A DNA stretch of 64,000 nucleotides from Tritrichomonas musculus (GCA_039105265.1 JAPFFF010000011.1:5270001-5334000), one strand, 5' to 3'. Shown: positions 28,012 through 38,360, numbered from the stretch's first letter. Notes: a model not told the origin generated them from the sequence alone. Made by a program: numbers and translations.

Positions 28012-28485
28012 TGTGAAATGGAAATAAAAAATGAAAAATAAAAAAGAAATATAAATTTGTGATTCTCGTTTGTGATGAGAGATGGTGATATCATTTGTGA
28101 ATATTATTTTTTGTAAAAATCGTTCTAGGGTTTTCATGTTTGTGCACCTATCTTAGGAAGGTCAGTTTTTCGTGTTTCATCATGTAAAATTTAAAATGTG
28201 AAATTGTAGATTGCCTATTGCGCATGTTGTAATCTTCTATGTAAGGTAGATAGCCCAAAATTCAGAAATTTGTACTTTTAGATGTGATAGGGTTTTGGGG
28301 GAGTTTGCTGGGAATTTCAGAAAATTATTTAAATTATGTATGTTCGGTAATGGAAACGACGTCAAAAACTATAATGAGTATCACATTTGATTTTTTCATA
28401 CCTGAGCTAGGTGCGCGGTAAGGTAGGGTGGTGTAAAATGTTCCAGTAGTTAATAGGGATGCACGTCGCACATATCATTACTACT
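28012..28485 (-). repeat. 474-bp terminal inverted repeat, right end of II-1
   Basis: The reverse complement matches 38582-39055 over its whole length with very few differences. The outer end, read inward, begins AGTAGTAATGATATGTGCG. The inner end stops 5-11 bases before the start codons of the 149-aa gene here and the 230-aa gene there. It contains A/T-rich TATTTTTC-like motifs near the inner end and no genes. The outer end abuts capsid-coding sequence of element B. Confidence 0.95.
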
Positions 28486-29460
28486 GCCGGTAATCCTGTT
28501 GAGGAAGATGAAACACCAAAAGAAGTTGTATTTCATTACACAACTGATGATTATGAGAAGTTTCATGTGAAAGAGTCTGATGTTAATAAAGGAACGTTTG
28601 CAGAAATGATTGCATCGGCTAATCCCGATGCTCCGTTAGCTCCGGGCGATGTTGTTAAAATCTTAGAAACAAAACATAAAGACATTGAATATTCAAACGG
28701 TGTTGCAACATTGACCTGCAATCAAATGACAATCACTCTTTGCAAATCAAACATGCAGGGCTACGGTGTTTGTGAAGCAACACGTCAAGGTATTGAAAAC
28801 ATTTTGAGACAAGGTTTAATCATTCCTTCACAGAAGGTTGATTATCATGCATTTCCGATTGCTGCCGCCGCAAACGGAATCAAATCAACATTGAACATAC
28901 CTTTGATTAACGTTACAACGATATCGGTTCTGTTTCCAAAGCATCATAATGATCTGACTGTATTTGAAAACCCTGTTTATCAAAACTGTTATTTGAACAT
29001 AGGCGGTAAGAACTTCCCTGACGAGAACGTAGATACCATCGGTGCAAGATTCTTTGAAAATCAATTGACTGCAGGTGATTTAGACGCAATTACACTTCAA
29101 TGTACAAAGGAATTTGAAGATTCATTTACTATGCCAAAGAACGACTCACGAGGTAATCGATACAAAAACACTTTGTCTGATGCAACATCATTTGTATTCA
29201 ATATTCAAACTGAAAGATCATCTGCAGGTTATTGTTATGATGGTTTAGACGGAGGTTTTGGTAATGTTCAAATTCAAATCAACGGTCAACCAATTCACAC
29301 AGGTGTGAACGATACATATTATAATGTAAATGAAGAAGGTACAGTTCATCCACCCCCCTGTCAGTTATGTTTGTGCCGTGATACATACTTTAAATTATCT
29401 CTCGAAGGTTTAGAATACGTTGATGATGAAACGCCAAAAGGTTCGCAAGCTAATGAATAA
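28486..29460 (+). pseudogene. Major capsid protein, C-terminal part, interrupted by II-1
   Basis: The second jelly-roll is present: MTITLCKSNMQGYGVCEATR, NVTTISVLFPKHHNDL, LNIGGKNFPDENV, FENQLTAGDLDAITLQC and the end INGQPIHTGVNDTYYN. The first part of the gene is not here because II-1 ends inside it. The segment before the second jelly-roll differs from those of families II and III. Confidence 0.9.
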
Positions 29461-29563
29461 ATAAACTGATTTCGATTGAAGGTTAAAATTACCCCTTTCT
29501 ATAGCTCTTTTTATTTTTGTGATTCTTTGACTGTTTCCGTTCACGGGCGGCATTTGAAGGCTT

Positions 29564-29571
29564 TATTTTTG
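29564..29571 (+). promoter_or_regulatory. TATTTTTG motif before the integrase of element B
   Basis: The octamer stands 8 bases before the ATG at 29580. Confidence 0.55.
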
Positions 29572-29579
29572 CGATCAAA

Positions 29580-30695
29580 ATGAATGAATACATCGAAGAT
29601 ACAGCGAGTACACGCAGCTACAAAGAATCAATTAATTATCCTTTCAAATCTAAATACAAGTACATCAAAGACACAAACATTAAAACCGAGCCATACATAC
29701 CGGATTTCCGATTGAAAACAGTAAAGAAACTATCAAAACCTGACTTCTCATTTGAGCCTCATTGTTGGGAAATGGATATAATGTTTGCATTAAACAAAGC
29801 TTATCTCGTCCTAATCAATGTAAACACGAAATACTTAATTGTTGAACCGATTGCGGACAGAACTGAGTTAACTATAATCAAAGTAATTGATAAACTAGTT
29901 AATAAAAGGAATATCAGAATCGAAACAATTAAATGTGATGGTGAACAGGCTTTTATATCAAATGCATTCAAAAGTTATTGCAACGGAGACGAAAGATACC
30001 AATCAAACAAACCGTCAATTAAATTCAAAGCCCCAAACAAAATAAAGTTAATCATTGATGATTCACCTTTCACGAACGCACATAAATGTGTTGATGCAGT
30101 AATCAGAACATTACGAAACGCTTTCGGTCAATCACAACAACGAATGACAAACAATGTATTGATACAACAAACGGTTAAATGGTACAATAACACACCTCAT
30201 TCATCTCTTCGTTTATTGAATCCTTTATACACATCATTTGATGAAGAAACTGATGAATACCTTGACAAACGACAATCAAAATACATTTATCTTACACCTC
30301 AACAGATGCAAGACGATCGAGACTTTGAATGGCAGTACATAAGAGCGAAATCAATGCAATTGAAAGAGATTCAACAAAAACAACGATTTAAAGGTCTTCT
30401 GTCATACAAACCAAAAAATATAATACTCATTCATACCGATTACGGAAAAACAGAAAAGAAACATGAAAAGCGAAGAAGAGTATTTAATGAACTCGCTGAA
30501 TTCATTTGCTATGAGTCCGGAAACGTTAAATGTAAACTATTAAATCCTTTACGTCAAACTAACAAAACACTGAAGAATAAAACAATAATAACAGTTCCTA
30601 TCATGTACACAAAATATGTTTGTTCATCAATAGATGCTTTGAATGATGATTATAAAGTATTCTTTTTGACTTATAAAACGCAAAATGAAAGCTAA
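29580..30695 (+). CDS. Retroviral-type (DDE) Polinton integrase, 371 aa
   Basis: Full-length family I integrase. WEMDIMFALNKAYLVLINVN (about residue 62) opens the RNase H-fold core. IKCDGEQAF follows at about 119 and the helix VDAVIRTLRNAFG at about 175. The basic linker KTEKKHEKRRRVFNE precedes a C-terminal beta-rich domain. The 11-base overlap with the next gene is the same as in element A, to which it is nearly identical. It integrates element DNA. Confidence 0.94.
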   Translation: MNEYIEDTASTRSYKESINYPFKSKYKYIKDTNIKTEPYIPDFRLKTVKKLSKPDFSFEPHCWEMDIMFALNKAYLVLINVNTKYLIVEPIADRTELTIIKVIDKLVNKRNIRIETIKCDGEQAFISNAFKSYCNGDERYQSNKPSIKFKAPNKIKLIIDDSPFTNAHKCVDAVIRTLRNAFGQSQQRMTNNVLIQQTVKWYNNTPHSSLRLLNPLYTSFDEETDEYLDKRQSKYIYLTPQQMQDDRDFEWQYIRAKSMQLKEIQQKQRFKGLLSYKPKNIILIHTDYGKTEKKHEKRRRVFNELAEFICYESGNVKCKLLNPLRQTNKTLKNKTIITVPIMYTKYVCSSIDALNDDYKVFFLTYKTQNES

Positions 30696-31035
30696 ACAAC
30701 CAATCACAAAACGATACTATCACACACAAACAAAAGATTTTAATCTTCCTGATGATTTCGTTTATAGTCGCAACAAGAAGTACATTGTTGTTCAGTATTG
30801 CGGGGCTGTTGTCAATCAACATATTGTCGGTGATTTAATGGTTCATTCGGATATAGTTGAATTCATGCCTTTCTGCGACCATTTCATTATGCTTGCTAAC
30901 AGAAGACAAACCAAATACAGAAAATATGAGTGTCTGAACAACACAAAGAAAGAATACAGGTTATGGTTTACAGACATGAAAGGAAACGTTATTGAACCTG
31001 AATCATTTATATTCAGTTGTTTATTAATTTATTGA
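30685..31035 (+). CDS. Conserved 116-aa protein, possible penton/minor capsid
   Basis: It differs from the element A protein at only about two residues and has the same blocks (NKKYIVVQYCGAVV, GDLMVHSDIV, NRRQTKYRKY, WFTDMKGN, SCLLIY). It overlaps the integrase gene. High identity with A ends close to the stop codon, after which the two elements carry different genes. Confidence 0.6.
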   Translation: MKAKQPITKRYYHTQTKDFNLPDDFVYSRNKKYIVVQYCGAVVNQHIVGDLMVHSDIVEFMPFCDHFIMLANRRQTKYRKYECLNNTKKEYRLWFTDMKGNVIEPESFIFSCLLIY

Positions 31036-31048
31036 AGTATCAAAGAAT

Positions 31049-32050
31049 ATGTTTAATAATCTCGGTAATTTGTTTAAAACAAAGGAACAAATCGAGAGAG
31101 AAGAACGAGAGAAAGCGATACGTATACAAAGACAGAAAGTCCGTGAACGGGCACGTGATATAAGAAATAAAGCATATGAAGTACAACAGATTGGAAATGC
31201 AAATGCACAATTATATCAAACACAAGCTAATGTATTGAGGACTCAATTACCACCGAGAACTAATTTACTGGATTACCAAAGACAAACAAATAATTTGGTA
31301 TTAAATGAACAACAGGAACATAATGATTTTCGTTTGAAAAGAAAGCTGCAAGATTATCAATACATTAATCGAAATCAACATATTGATGATGTTCAAGAGG
31401 AATACCAGAAGACGAAACAAACGTGTTTCGGAAATCAACCACCACCACAAATGAATCAATTTAATCAAACACCGCCACCGCCACAAATGAATCAATTTAA
31501 TCAACCGCCACAAACACCAACATACTCAATACCTGTTATCAATTCACAGCCACAAACACCAAAAATAAATAAACATATTCAATTTGCTGACGCAACTACA
31601 TCACCGTATATGAAGGATGCGACAACATCTCCCTACAAATCACCCCCACAAACAAATAAGTTTGCTAATGCTGCAACATCTCCTTTCAAATCACCACAAA
31701 ATGAAGAAGTATCATTTGCAAATGCGAAAGTTTATCATGTATCTTCTTCATCTGACGACGATAATGATAACCCGCCAATAAAGTACGGATGGATTGCTTT
31801 CAGTGATGATGAATCACCTCAACCGTATTCAATAAGAAAAACATTTTCATCTTCATCTGATTCATTACCTTCTGATTCATCTTCCGATACATTCCCTAAT
31901 GGTTCACCAAAAAATAAAAAACAAAGTGATTCAAAGGGTAAACACAGTAAAAAACAAACGAATTCACAACCGTTTCCAATACATAATGATTCTTTAAATA
32001 CTGCGGGCAGTGACTCAACGAGAAGGAGGAGAAGAAGAAGACCGTCATAA
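31049..32050 (+). CDS. 333-aa charged, Pro/Gln-rich protein, function unknown
   Basis: The N-terminal 60 residues are a strongly charged helix (EQIEREEREKAIRIQRQKVR). A Pro/Gln/Asn-rich middle follows, with the repeat PPPQMNQFNQ occurring twice and related short repeats (ATTSPYK, ATTSPFK). IKYGWIAFSDDESPQPY (about residue 247) resembles IQYGYLVMDDD of the family II 438-aa protein. The tail is Ser-rich then Arg-rich (TRRRRRRRPS). It replaces the 371-aa gene of element A in an otherwise near-identical neighbourhood. Likely disordered; perhaps a core or scaffold protein. Confidence 0.72.
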   Translation: MFNNLGNLFKTKEQIEREEREKAIRIQRQKVRERARDIRNKAYEVQQIGNANAQLYQTQANVLRTQLPPRTNLLDYQRQTNNLVLNEQQEHNDFRLKRKLQDYQYINRNQHIDDVQEEYQKTKQTCFGNQPPPQMNQFNQTPPPPQMNQFNQPPQTPTYSIPVINSQPQTPKINKHIQFADATTSPYMKDATTSPYKSPPQTNKFANAATSPFKSPQNEEVSFANAKVYHVSSSSDDDNDNPPIKYGWIAFSDDESPQPYSIRKTFSSSSDSLPSDSSSDTFPNGSPKNKKQSDSKGKHSKKQTNSQPFPIHNDSLNTAGSDSTRRRRRRRPS

Positions 32051-32119
32051 AAATAAAATCATCATTTTGCAAAAGAGGTTCAAGGTAGCTTCATCAAATA
32101 ATCATTAATTTATTTTTAT

Positions 32120-34627
32120 TTATTCAGGTACTTTGATATCATATCCTTCTGCTGCTGATAGTCTCTCAATCTTTTGTTTAGACATTTGAATCTTATATTC
32201 AATATATCCGCAACCCTTACCGTAAACTGTATCAATCCAGACGGCGATATTATTATTTGAAACCTCCTTTAACGTTTGAATATCTGTCGGGCTAGCAACA
32301 TTGATGTAAGCTATTGTTTCATTAACATCAGTACCTGCGGGTGCAACTTTCTGAATTAAGTAATTAATGTTTTCGATAATGGTCTTAAACTCAGGATTCC
32401 AGGTATTAATATCTCTAGACCATTTACCGGTTTCGAAGACGATTGTCTTTTTAGATTTGTTTATGAAATCTTGTATGAGAGTAATACATTTCTTGTTATA
32501 ATCAGATTTTTGTGTTTTCCTGTAATTCATCCATTCAACGTAATTCATCGGCTTCAAATTATGTTCTGTTTCAATTGCTTTCTTAACGGGATTATCAAAG
32601 TGATATACAAATAATGCATTTGATATAGTAAGATAATTAACAACTTTTGATAACGGTTGTATTTCACTGAATATCTCCCAATAAACCTTCCATATCTTAG
32701 AAAAGAGACTACTCCAGAATGAATTTGGTGATGCTCTGGTGCTGACTCTTGGTTTTCCTAATCTCAAATCAGAATAGTATTGAATGTATGGAGCGAGTCG
32801 TGTTTTGCTTGAGTCTTGAAGAATATATTTACCTGTATTCCAATCGATTTTCTCTTTGCTTTTCTCAAACATTTCATCAAGCCAGACATTAAACGGTAAT
32901 TTCTTTCGTTCTTCTGGTGTAGTAACCATTGTTTTCCAAACCTTCTTGTAAGGAGAAGCAAATACAAGCTTGTATCCGTTAATGATTTGTGGAACACCTC
33001 GTTTATCAACTAATATAATATCATCAACTTTATCACCGTTCAGGTCTGTTATTTCAATCTCTCCTGACGGGTCTTTAGCGTTGGTTGGAAGTAATCTGTA
33101 TTTTGGTTTTCCGTCCGGGTCAAGATGTGTGTGACAATAAACTTTTGCCTGGTCTCGTGTAGCGGCTGAAGGAATGTATTTAACTCTGTAATTTCCGTTA
33201 ATGATTATATCAAGGAAGTTTTGTTTGTAAAATGAGCTGTTTTGTGTGTGTGATTGAATATCTAAGTTCCCGAATTTACCGATATTGCTAAGAACTGTCG
33301 GAGCATCTCTGTTTTCACGTTTACCTGTTGTTTTGATTTCTTGTTTGTATTGTTGCAATAATCGTTGAATTTCTTCTTCAGATGTTGGTGACTCAAATTC
33401 TGCTCCTTTCTTAAAACGTGATTCATCGAAAGTATTAAGCTTACCGAACTTAACTTTTTTGGCAGGCTTCTTTACACGTTCATTGTACTGTTGAAACGTT
33501 TCATTAAGTTCTGTTTCATCATCCTCGTTAGCAATAAATGTTGTATCATCATCCATTTTATTACTCGAAAAATTATTATTATTATTGTTTGTTATTGGTT
33601 TGATTGATGGTGGTTTGATTGGTTGTATGACATCAGAGCCTTTGATAGGTTTTCTATTAATGATTGTGTCAAACACTCTGAAGAATGATGATAAGCCTGT
33701 AATTGATTTTCGTTCATTGGTTATATCAATGTTTCTCTTCATCTTGTCTCTAATAGTTTCTAGTGTTTGATGTAATGCATCAACGTTTTCTTTCGCTTGT
33801 TCATCAAGTTTGTTTTGTGGTTTCTTTGCTGCTTCATAACATCTTGGAAGTACTTTGATCCAGGGCTGGTTATAGCCTAATTGCTCAAGCAATTCTATAT
33901 CATCATCTACCTGATCGTAAGGAGACAGCAACAAGGATGATAGGTTATCTTCATCCTCTTCTTCTAATTCCGGGAAGTTGAATGATATTGACGGAAGGGA
34001 ATCTTCTTGCTCTAAAAAACTTGTATTCATTGATTCATCAGAATCACTCGGAGTTATGCGTTTTCTTCTCGGAGTTCTTCGTTTATTGCTGTCAGGTGTT
34101 GGTTCATGAATGCTTGTTCTCTTTCTTCTTCCTTTGGTGGTTTGTGGTGTTTGAATCTTTCGCGGAGGTTTGATGGGTGATGAACGAAAACCGTCAGAAC
34201 TATAATTTAAATCATCGTTGACAACAATATTAAAGTAATTGATAATTGTATCAAGACTTTTTTTATCTGTTGTGTACTCTCTTAAACTAAGGAATTGATT
34301 ACCTTTACTTTTAATTCCTGCATTGATTTTGTTCATCAATGAAACAAATCGTCGAAACTTAACTTTCATTTCACGAATCTTTCCGACACTTCTTCCTGTA
34401 TATTCATTGTTTTGTATCAAATACAACAAATTAATTAAATCATTGGGGTGTTCTAGTTTGTATGTACTGAGAAACGTGTTCTTAAAATAATCTATCGGGT
34501 CCTCTAGTTCATAATCATCATCATCAGGTTTAGATACCTCACTGTCAAATACAGAATCATCATCAATATTACCACTTAAATCTAATTCAAAGCTATCAGA
34601 TGAATTATTTTTATCTTGTTTTGACAT
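32120..34627 (-). CDS. 835-aa protein with EF-hand-like loop, family I
   Basis: Homolog of the 764-aa protein of A. Residues 1 to about 200 (MSKQDKNNSSDSFELDLS onward to the basic RRKRITPSDSDE patch) are nearly identical to A. The middle (about 205-440) is unrelated in detail. The conserved C-terminal domain has SFYKQNFLDIIINGNYRVKY (about 465), DLNGDKVDDIILVDKRG (about 527), INGYKLV and ASPYKKVWKT. It lies head to head with the fiber gene, 21 bases apart. Role unknown. Confidence 0.76.
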   Translation of the reverse strand: MSKQDKNNSSDSFELDLSGNIDDDSVFDSEVSKPDDDDYELEDPIDYFKNTFLSTYKLEHPNDLINLLYLIQNNEYTGRSVGKIREMKVKFRRFVSLMNKINAGIKSKGNQFLSLREYTTDKKSLDTIINYFNIVVNDDLNYSSDGFRSSPIKPPRKIQTPQTTKGRRKRTSIHEPTPDSNKRRTPRRKRITPSDSDESMNTSFLEQEDSLPSISFNFPELEEEDEDNLSSLLLSPYDQVDDDIELLEQLGYNQPWIKVLPRCYEAAKKPQNKLDEQAKENVDALHQTLETIRDKMKRNIDITNERKSITGLSSFFRVFDTIINRKPIKGSDVIQPIKPPSIKPITNNNNNNFSSNKMDDDTTFIANEDDETELNETFQQYNERVKKPAKKVKFGKLNTFDESRFKKGAEFESPTSEEEIQRLLQQYKQEIKTTGKRENRDAPTVLSNIGKFGNLDIQSHTQNSSFYKQNFLDIIINGNYRVKYIPSAATRDQAKVYCHTHLDPDGKPKYRLLPTNAKDPSGEIEITDLNGDKVDDIILVDKRGVPQIINGYKLVFASPYKKVWKTMVTTPEERKKLPFNVWLDEMFEKSKEKIDWNTGKYILQDSSKTRLAPYIQYYSDLRLGKPRVSTRASPNSFWSSLFSKIWKVYWEIFSEIQPLSKVVNYLTISNALFVYHFDNPVKKAIETEHNLKPMNYVEWMNYRKTQKSDYNKKCITLIQDFINKSKKTIVFETGKWSRDINTWNPEFKTIIENINYLIQKVAPAGTDVNETIAYINVASPTDIQTLKEVSNNNIAVWIDTVYGKGCGYIEYKIQMSKQKIERLSAAEGYDIKVPE

Positions 34628-34648
34628 TGTTTAGTTTCTAATAAATTG

Positions 34649-36490
34649 ATGTTTACGATCGAGCAGAGCGGTCACGTAACAAAAACAAATACTATTGACG
34701 GACTTCAATTGAACATAAAAGAACTATTGCCGGACGAAATGTTTCAGAAATTGATGGCTGAAGATGATAAACCATTATCAGCTCAAGCATCAATGTGTTT
34801 AACAAGTATAGCAGTTAATGAAGGTCTTCAATCGGCTTTGGATGTTTGTGCCGAACGATATGTTCCAAAAGATGATTTGAAGAATTACATCACGAGAGAT
34901 AATTTGAATGTATCAACTGAATACACAATTGAAATCAAGACATATATGTTTCCTAATATAGGTCCGGTACCAGAAGAATATGAAGAAAACGGAATGGATA
35001 CATCTCACGTTTTACCGTTCAAAGAAGGAACACATTTGGTTGGTTATAAAGTAGACAATAGTGGTAATATATTCCATTTTGATATCAGATTCAAGACAAA
35101 TGAATTATATGCTGATGATGAATATAACGTTAAACAACATGAAGCTGAAGGATTTGAAAGTGAAGGTGAGTATTTTGAATTAGTGTGGGATGAAGTTAGT
35201 GGAGCAGTTTATGATAAATATCAATACCTTCCGATAACAATAACATTAGCAGAAACAAATGATGAATTAGCATTGAAGAGTGAAATTCCTGAACCTGTTG
35301 ATTTGACACCGTATTATACTAGCGCACAAGCTGATGAGAAGTTTGTTGATGAGGATGAATTGGCTTATGAATTAGATAAGTATGAAACGAAAACAGTCGC
35401 TGAAGGTAAATATGCTTTGAAAAGTGAGATTCCAGAGATTATTGATAAAACAATTACTTTCAATCAAGAATTAGAATTATATTATGATGAAGGTAATAGT
35501 ATTAATACTCTTTCGGCTCTTTATACTAATGCAAGCCAATATTTAGAAAAATGGGAACAATACGGAATGTTATTTGATGGATATGATAAAACTGATGAAA
35601 ATATTAAATATAAAGGAATATTCACTATATCAAGTATTAATAATAATGATTATGTTTTAAATAATGGTGTTCAAAATATAGCATTAACATTAGAAATGAG
35701 TTCAAGTTGCGGAGTTGTTTATGATTTTGATAACCAACACAGAATCAATGTAATAAGTTGTTATATTGCAAATGAAGATTATGATGAAACAAACAAAAAC
35801 TGTGTTGTTAATCTTGCATTTCTCGAAGATAAATATGCATTGAAGAGTGATATTAAAGATGTTGACCTGACAGCTTATTTTACTAGTGCACAAGCTGATG
35901 AGAAGTTTGTTGATGAGGATGAATTGGCTTATGAATTAGATAAGTATGCATTGAAAACAGAAATCCCAACAATTCCAACAGATTTGGTTAATGAATCTGC
36001 ATTGAATACTGCATTATACGGAACTGAATTGAATATTGAATATCCAGCAAAATTATCTGAGGGTGCATATATTACCCCTAAGCTACCAAATGCTGGAGTT
36101 CATTTGGTATTTGATGTTAATTGGGGTGATAATCAAGATGATGATATAATGCATATTGATGTAGTATTTAAACCAAATGGTTCTACTAACACTTTTGATT
36201 GCATGGACGGGTATGATAGCAATGGCAAACGCATTGATAGAATAATATGGCGTCATGATGATGGCCAAATTGTATATGTATCATATATTGCAGCACATAG
36301 AAATAATAATCCAATAGCATATAATTTCATTAGAGCACAAATCGAATCACCATTTATCAAAGACTCGAATGTTGTTGATGAAAGTCCAGAACGATTCACA
36401 ATTCAATGTGCGCAGAATGATAGTGGTTGTGCAATCCCAGATGAATATATCAGAAGGATAATAGTGAACAATTGTCTCATTAGTAGATGA
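34649..36490 (+). CDS. Fiber-like virion protein, 613 aa
   Basis: The ATG at 34649 gives the anchor MFTIEQSGHVTKTNTIDGLQ. The stalk repeats QADEKFVDEDELAYELDKY occur twice (about residues 228 and 411), with ALKSEIPE and YALKTEIPTIPTDLVNESAL units. The body after GTELNIEYP matches the A fiber in part (RAQIESPFIKDSNVVDE). It is shorter than its relatives and does not show the Cys-containing C-terminal domain seen at 4656-6713 and 44548-47424. Likely attachment fiber, by architecture. Confidence 0.68.
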   Translation: MFTIEQSGHVTKTNTIDGLQLNIKELLPDEMFQKLMAEDDKPLSAQASMCLTSIAVNEGLQSALDVCAERYVPKDDLKNYITRDNLNVSTEYTIEIKTYMFPNIGPVPEEYEENGMDTSHVLPFKEGTHLVGYKVDNSGNIFHFDIRFKTNELYADDEYNVKQHEAEGFESEGEYFELVWDEVSGAVYDKYQYLPITITLAETNDELALKSEIPEPVDLTPYYTSAQADEKFVDEDELAYELDKYETKTVAEGKYALKSEIPEIIDKTITFNQELELYYDEGNSINTLSALYTNASQYLEKWEQYGMLFDGYDKTDENIKYKGIFTISSINNNDYVLNNGVQNIALTLEMSSSCGVVYDFDNQHRINVISCYIANEDYDETNKNCVVNLAFLEDKYALKSDIKDVDLTAYFTSAQADEKFVDEDELAYELDKYALKTEIPTIPTDLVNESALNTALYGTELNIEYPAKLSEGAYITPKLPNAGVHLVFDVNWGDNQDDDIMHIDVVFKPNGSTNTFDCMDGYDSNGKRIDRIIWRHDDGQIVYVSYIAAHRNNNPIAYNFIRAQIESPFIKDSNVVDESPERFTIQCAQNDSGCAIPDEYIRRIIVNNCLISR

Positions 36491-36533
36491 CTGTAATAAT
36501 TAAATAATTACATTTTTTTTCGAACCATATTTT

Positions 36534-36541
36534 TATTTTTG
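36534..36541 (+). promoter_or_regulatory. TATTTTTG motif before the 334-aa gene
   Basis: The octamer stands 5 bases before the ATG at 36547. Confidence 0.5.
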
Positions 36542-36546
36542 TTTAA

Positions 36547-37551
36547 ATGAGTGATAGTGATGACTTCAATTATGATCCAAATGATGACTCATATCCCAAG
36601 ACCTCACCTCCCAAGAAGCATGGCTCATCCAGTTGCAACCTACCCCAGAATAAAACTGTACTGAGTCTAAATAAGGGAGAGATTGTTCAACTGCCTGGAT
36701 TCAAGAGTTTATATAATTATTTATTGATCGAACTCAAGGATTTCGTTCGGGCGAGAGTTCATCAATATACCAAAAAGAAACGTGGTTACAAAGTTAAGGA
36801 ATATGTCGAAAAATATCGAAGTAATCCACAACCATATATACCACCTCATCCCACTAAACGTAAGATGATAGCTCCACCCAAATCCAATATTAAGGCTATA
36901 GAATATACATCTAATGATTCATCCGCACCACCTGCAAATTATATGTCTAAGAAGCAACGTAAGGCTGCTATCATCGCGGCTGTACGTGCTCAAAGACGAC
37001 AACTCATCACGGATCAGGGATTGCAGGAAGCATATGAACGTATCAAAGATAAAGCTAGACGAGCTCGTAGGGCAGTTGAAAGAAAGCAACGCAAGAAGGA
37101 TAATAAAGCTAAGCGTGCTGCTATAAAACAAGCTAACTGGGAGAAGGAGCATAAGGAGAAGGAAATCAATAGGCTATTGAAGGAGGCTGAATCATATGAT
37201 CCATACAAGCCACCTGCAAATTATATGTCTAAGAAGCAGCGTAAGGCTGCACTGATAGCAGCTGCTCAAAGTTCTAAAGCTGCAGCTAGAAAGCAACGTA
37301 GAAAGGAGAATAAAGCTAAGCGTGTTGCTATAAAACAAGCTAACTGGGAGAAGCATGTTGCTGAAAAGGAGGAAGCTAACGCTAGGGCAGCATTGATTCG
37401 TGACTCGAATGCACGTTCAAAAATATTCAATGATATAAAGAATAATGGTAAGCTTACACAATCTGCTAAACAAATCGCAAGGACTAAGCGAAACCTCGAA
37501 TTGATACATGGTAAACCTGTTAGAATTATCAGTATTGAGGATAACAAATAA
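36547..37551 (+). CDS. 334-aa Lys/Arg-rich protein with internal repeats
   Basis: It begins with an acidic tail of 20 residues. An N-terminal domain with GEIVQLPGFKSLYNYLLIEL and a later KKRGYKVKEYVEKY (about residues 50-97) resembles the 99-aa frame at 38361. The rest is two long basic repeats, each opening with PPANYMSKKQRKAA (about residues 124 and 225) and containing QRK-x-N-KAKR-[AV]-[AV]-IKQANWEK. It is extremely basic and helical, which suits a DNA-condensing core protein. It is an accessory gene not seen in A or family II. Function inferred only from composition. Confidence 0.65.
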   Translation: MSDSDDFNYDPNDDSYPKTSPPKKHGSSSCNLPQNKTVLSLNKGEIVQLPGFKSLYNYLLIELKDFVRARVHQYTKKKRGYKVKEYVEKYRSNPQPYIPPHPTKRKMIAPPKSNIKAIEYTSNDSSAPPANYMSKKQRKAAIIAAVRAQRRQLITDQGLQEAYERIKDKARRARRAVERKQRKKDNKAKRAAIKQANWEKEHKEKEINRLLKEAESYDPYKPPANYMSKKQRKAALIAAAQSSKAAARKQRRKENKAKRVAIKQANWEKHVAEKEEANARAALIRDSNARSKIFNDIKNNGKLTQSAKQIARTKRNLELIHGKPVRIISIEDNK

Positions 37552-37571
37552 TATGCTCCGCAAAAATAATA

Positions 37572-38297
37572 CTAATTCAAGTTATATATTTTCTTGAATT
37601 TATTTACATATACATTGACAGTTCTATTTTTAGTATCCTTCATGCTAACAAATAGAACACCTGATTTATTCTCTTTGATATATAATTCTCTGTAACGTAC
37701 TCCGTTGAAATAGTAAAACTTATTATCGAAATAATAATAGTTCTCAAATAAGTGGTCACCGTATTTATTCACCACAATTGCATCTTCATCTATATCGTCA
37801 AAATACTCGTATACGATACCTCTCGTTGAACTCCTATTTTTATTATTATCTTGAGTCGAAACCCATCGTAAGCATGATACATGATAATATGTCCTATCCT
37901 GCTCTATATGGTCGACGATAGTTTTGTTTACAGGGTCATCGTTATATATGAATTGTAGTGCAACAAGTCTATGTTTTTGTTGACAGCTACCATTGAGAGA
38001 TACTTGGACGTATCCACTGGTTTTATTTATGAATTCGGTAACAATCCTACCAGTTGCTATCTTACGAATTGGATAAGGGTGGCAGTTCAATATCTCATAC
38101 TCGTTTTCATAATTCTTGAGGGGGAACCATTTAGCATCTTCAGCCTTTTCAACGGTGGGACATACATCATCACCGCGTCCATCTGTATTGCAACCAACAT
38201 CGACAAGATCAGGGGTAGCCTTCAATCTAGCATTCTCCTCCTCAAGTAATTTGATGCGTTCCAATAATTGGTCAATATTGATATTATCGTGAGACAT
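37572..38297 (-). CDS. NUMOD4/HNH homing-endonuclease-like protein, 241 aa
   Basis: The N-terminal helix with LLERIKLLEEENARLKA is a coiled coil. NUMOD4-like W-F-P-L-K-N-Y with YEILNCHPYPI follows at about residue 55. The HNH core has HRLVALQFIYNDDP (about 108) and VDHIEQDRTYYHVSCLRWVS (about 127). The C-terminal part (YEYFDDIDEDAIVVNKYG, VNVYVNKFKKIYNLN) matches the element A homolog. It cuts DNA and probably moves independently within Polintons. Convergent with the 334-aa gene. Confidence 0.82.
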   Translation of the reverse strand: MSHDNINIDQLLERIKLLEEENARLKATPDLVDVGCNTDGRGDDVCPTVEKAEDAKWFPLKNYENEYEILNCHPYPIRKIATGRIVTEFINKTSGYVQVSLNGSCQQKHRLVALQFIYNDDPVNKTIVDHIEQDRTYYHVSCLRWVSTQDNNKNRSSTRGIVYEYFDDIDEDAIVVNKYGDHLFENYYYFDNKFYYFNGVRYRELYIKENKSGVLFVSMKDTKNRTVNVYVNKFKKIYNLN

Positions 38298-38360
38298 TTT
38301 GATAGCGCGATAAAAAAAATGAGTTGATTATGAAACCGGGCCATTTTTAATGATATATAA

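Larger units (their letters stand above)
15401..28485. mobile_element. Element II-1: Polinton, family II, right part
   Basis: Family II gene order, seen here from left to right: fiber piece, 920-aa gene, 438-aa gene, penton-like, integrase, decayed HNH, capsid, pVI-like peptide, coiled coil, basic 83-aa gene, 76-aa gene, ARILSSEND gene, membrane peptide, ATPase, 149-aa gene, 474-bp terminal repeat. The left boundary in this window is the insertion of element A. The right end is its own terminus, inserted in the capsid gene of element B. Most genes look whole, with a few breaks in total. It is nearly identical to II-2 over about 10 kb, so the two copies are recent relatives. Confidence 0.88.

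Noticed and set aside
28008-28094. Longer start for the conserved gene at 27558
   Set aside because: The extra codons are repeat sequence, and homologs begin at the inner ATG.
28459-28485. ATG at 28459 as start of a capsid-like protein
   Set aside because: Those codons lie in the terminal repeat of II-1; the capsid-coding part begins only after 28485.
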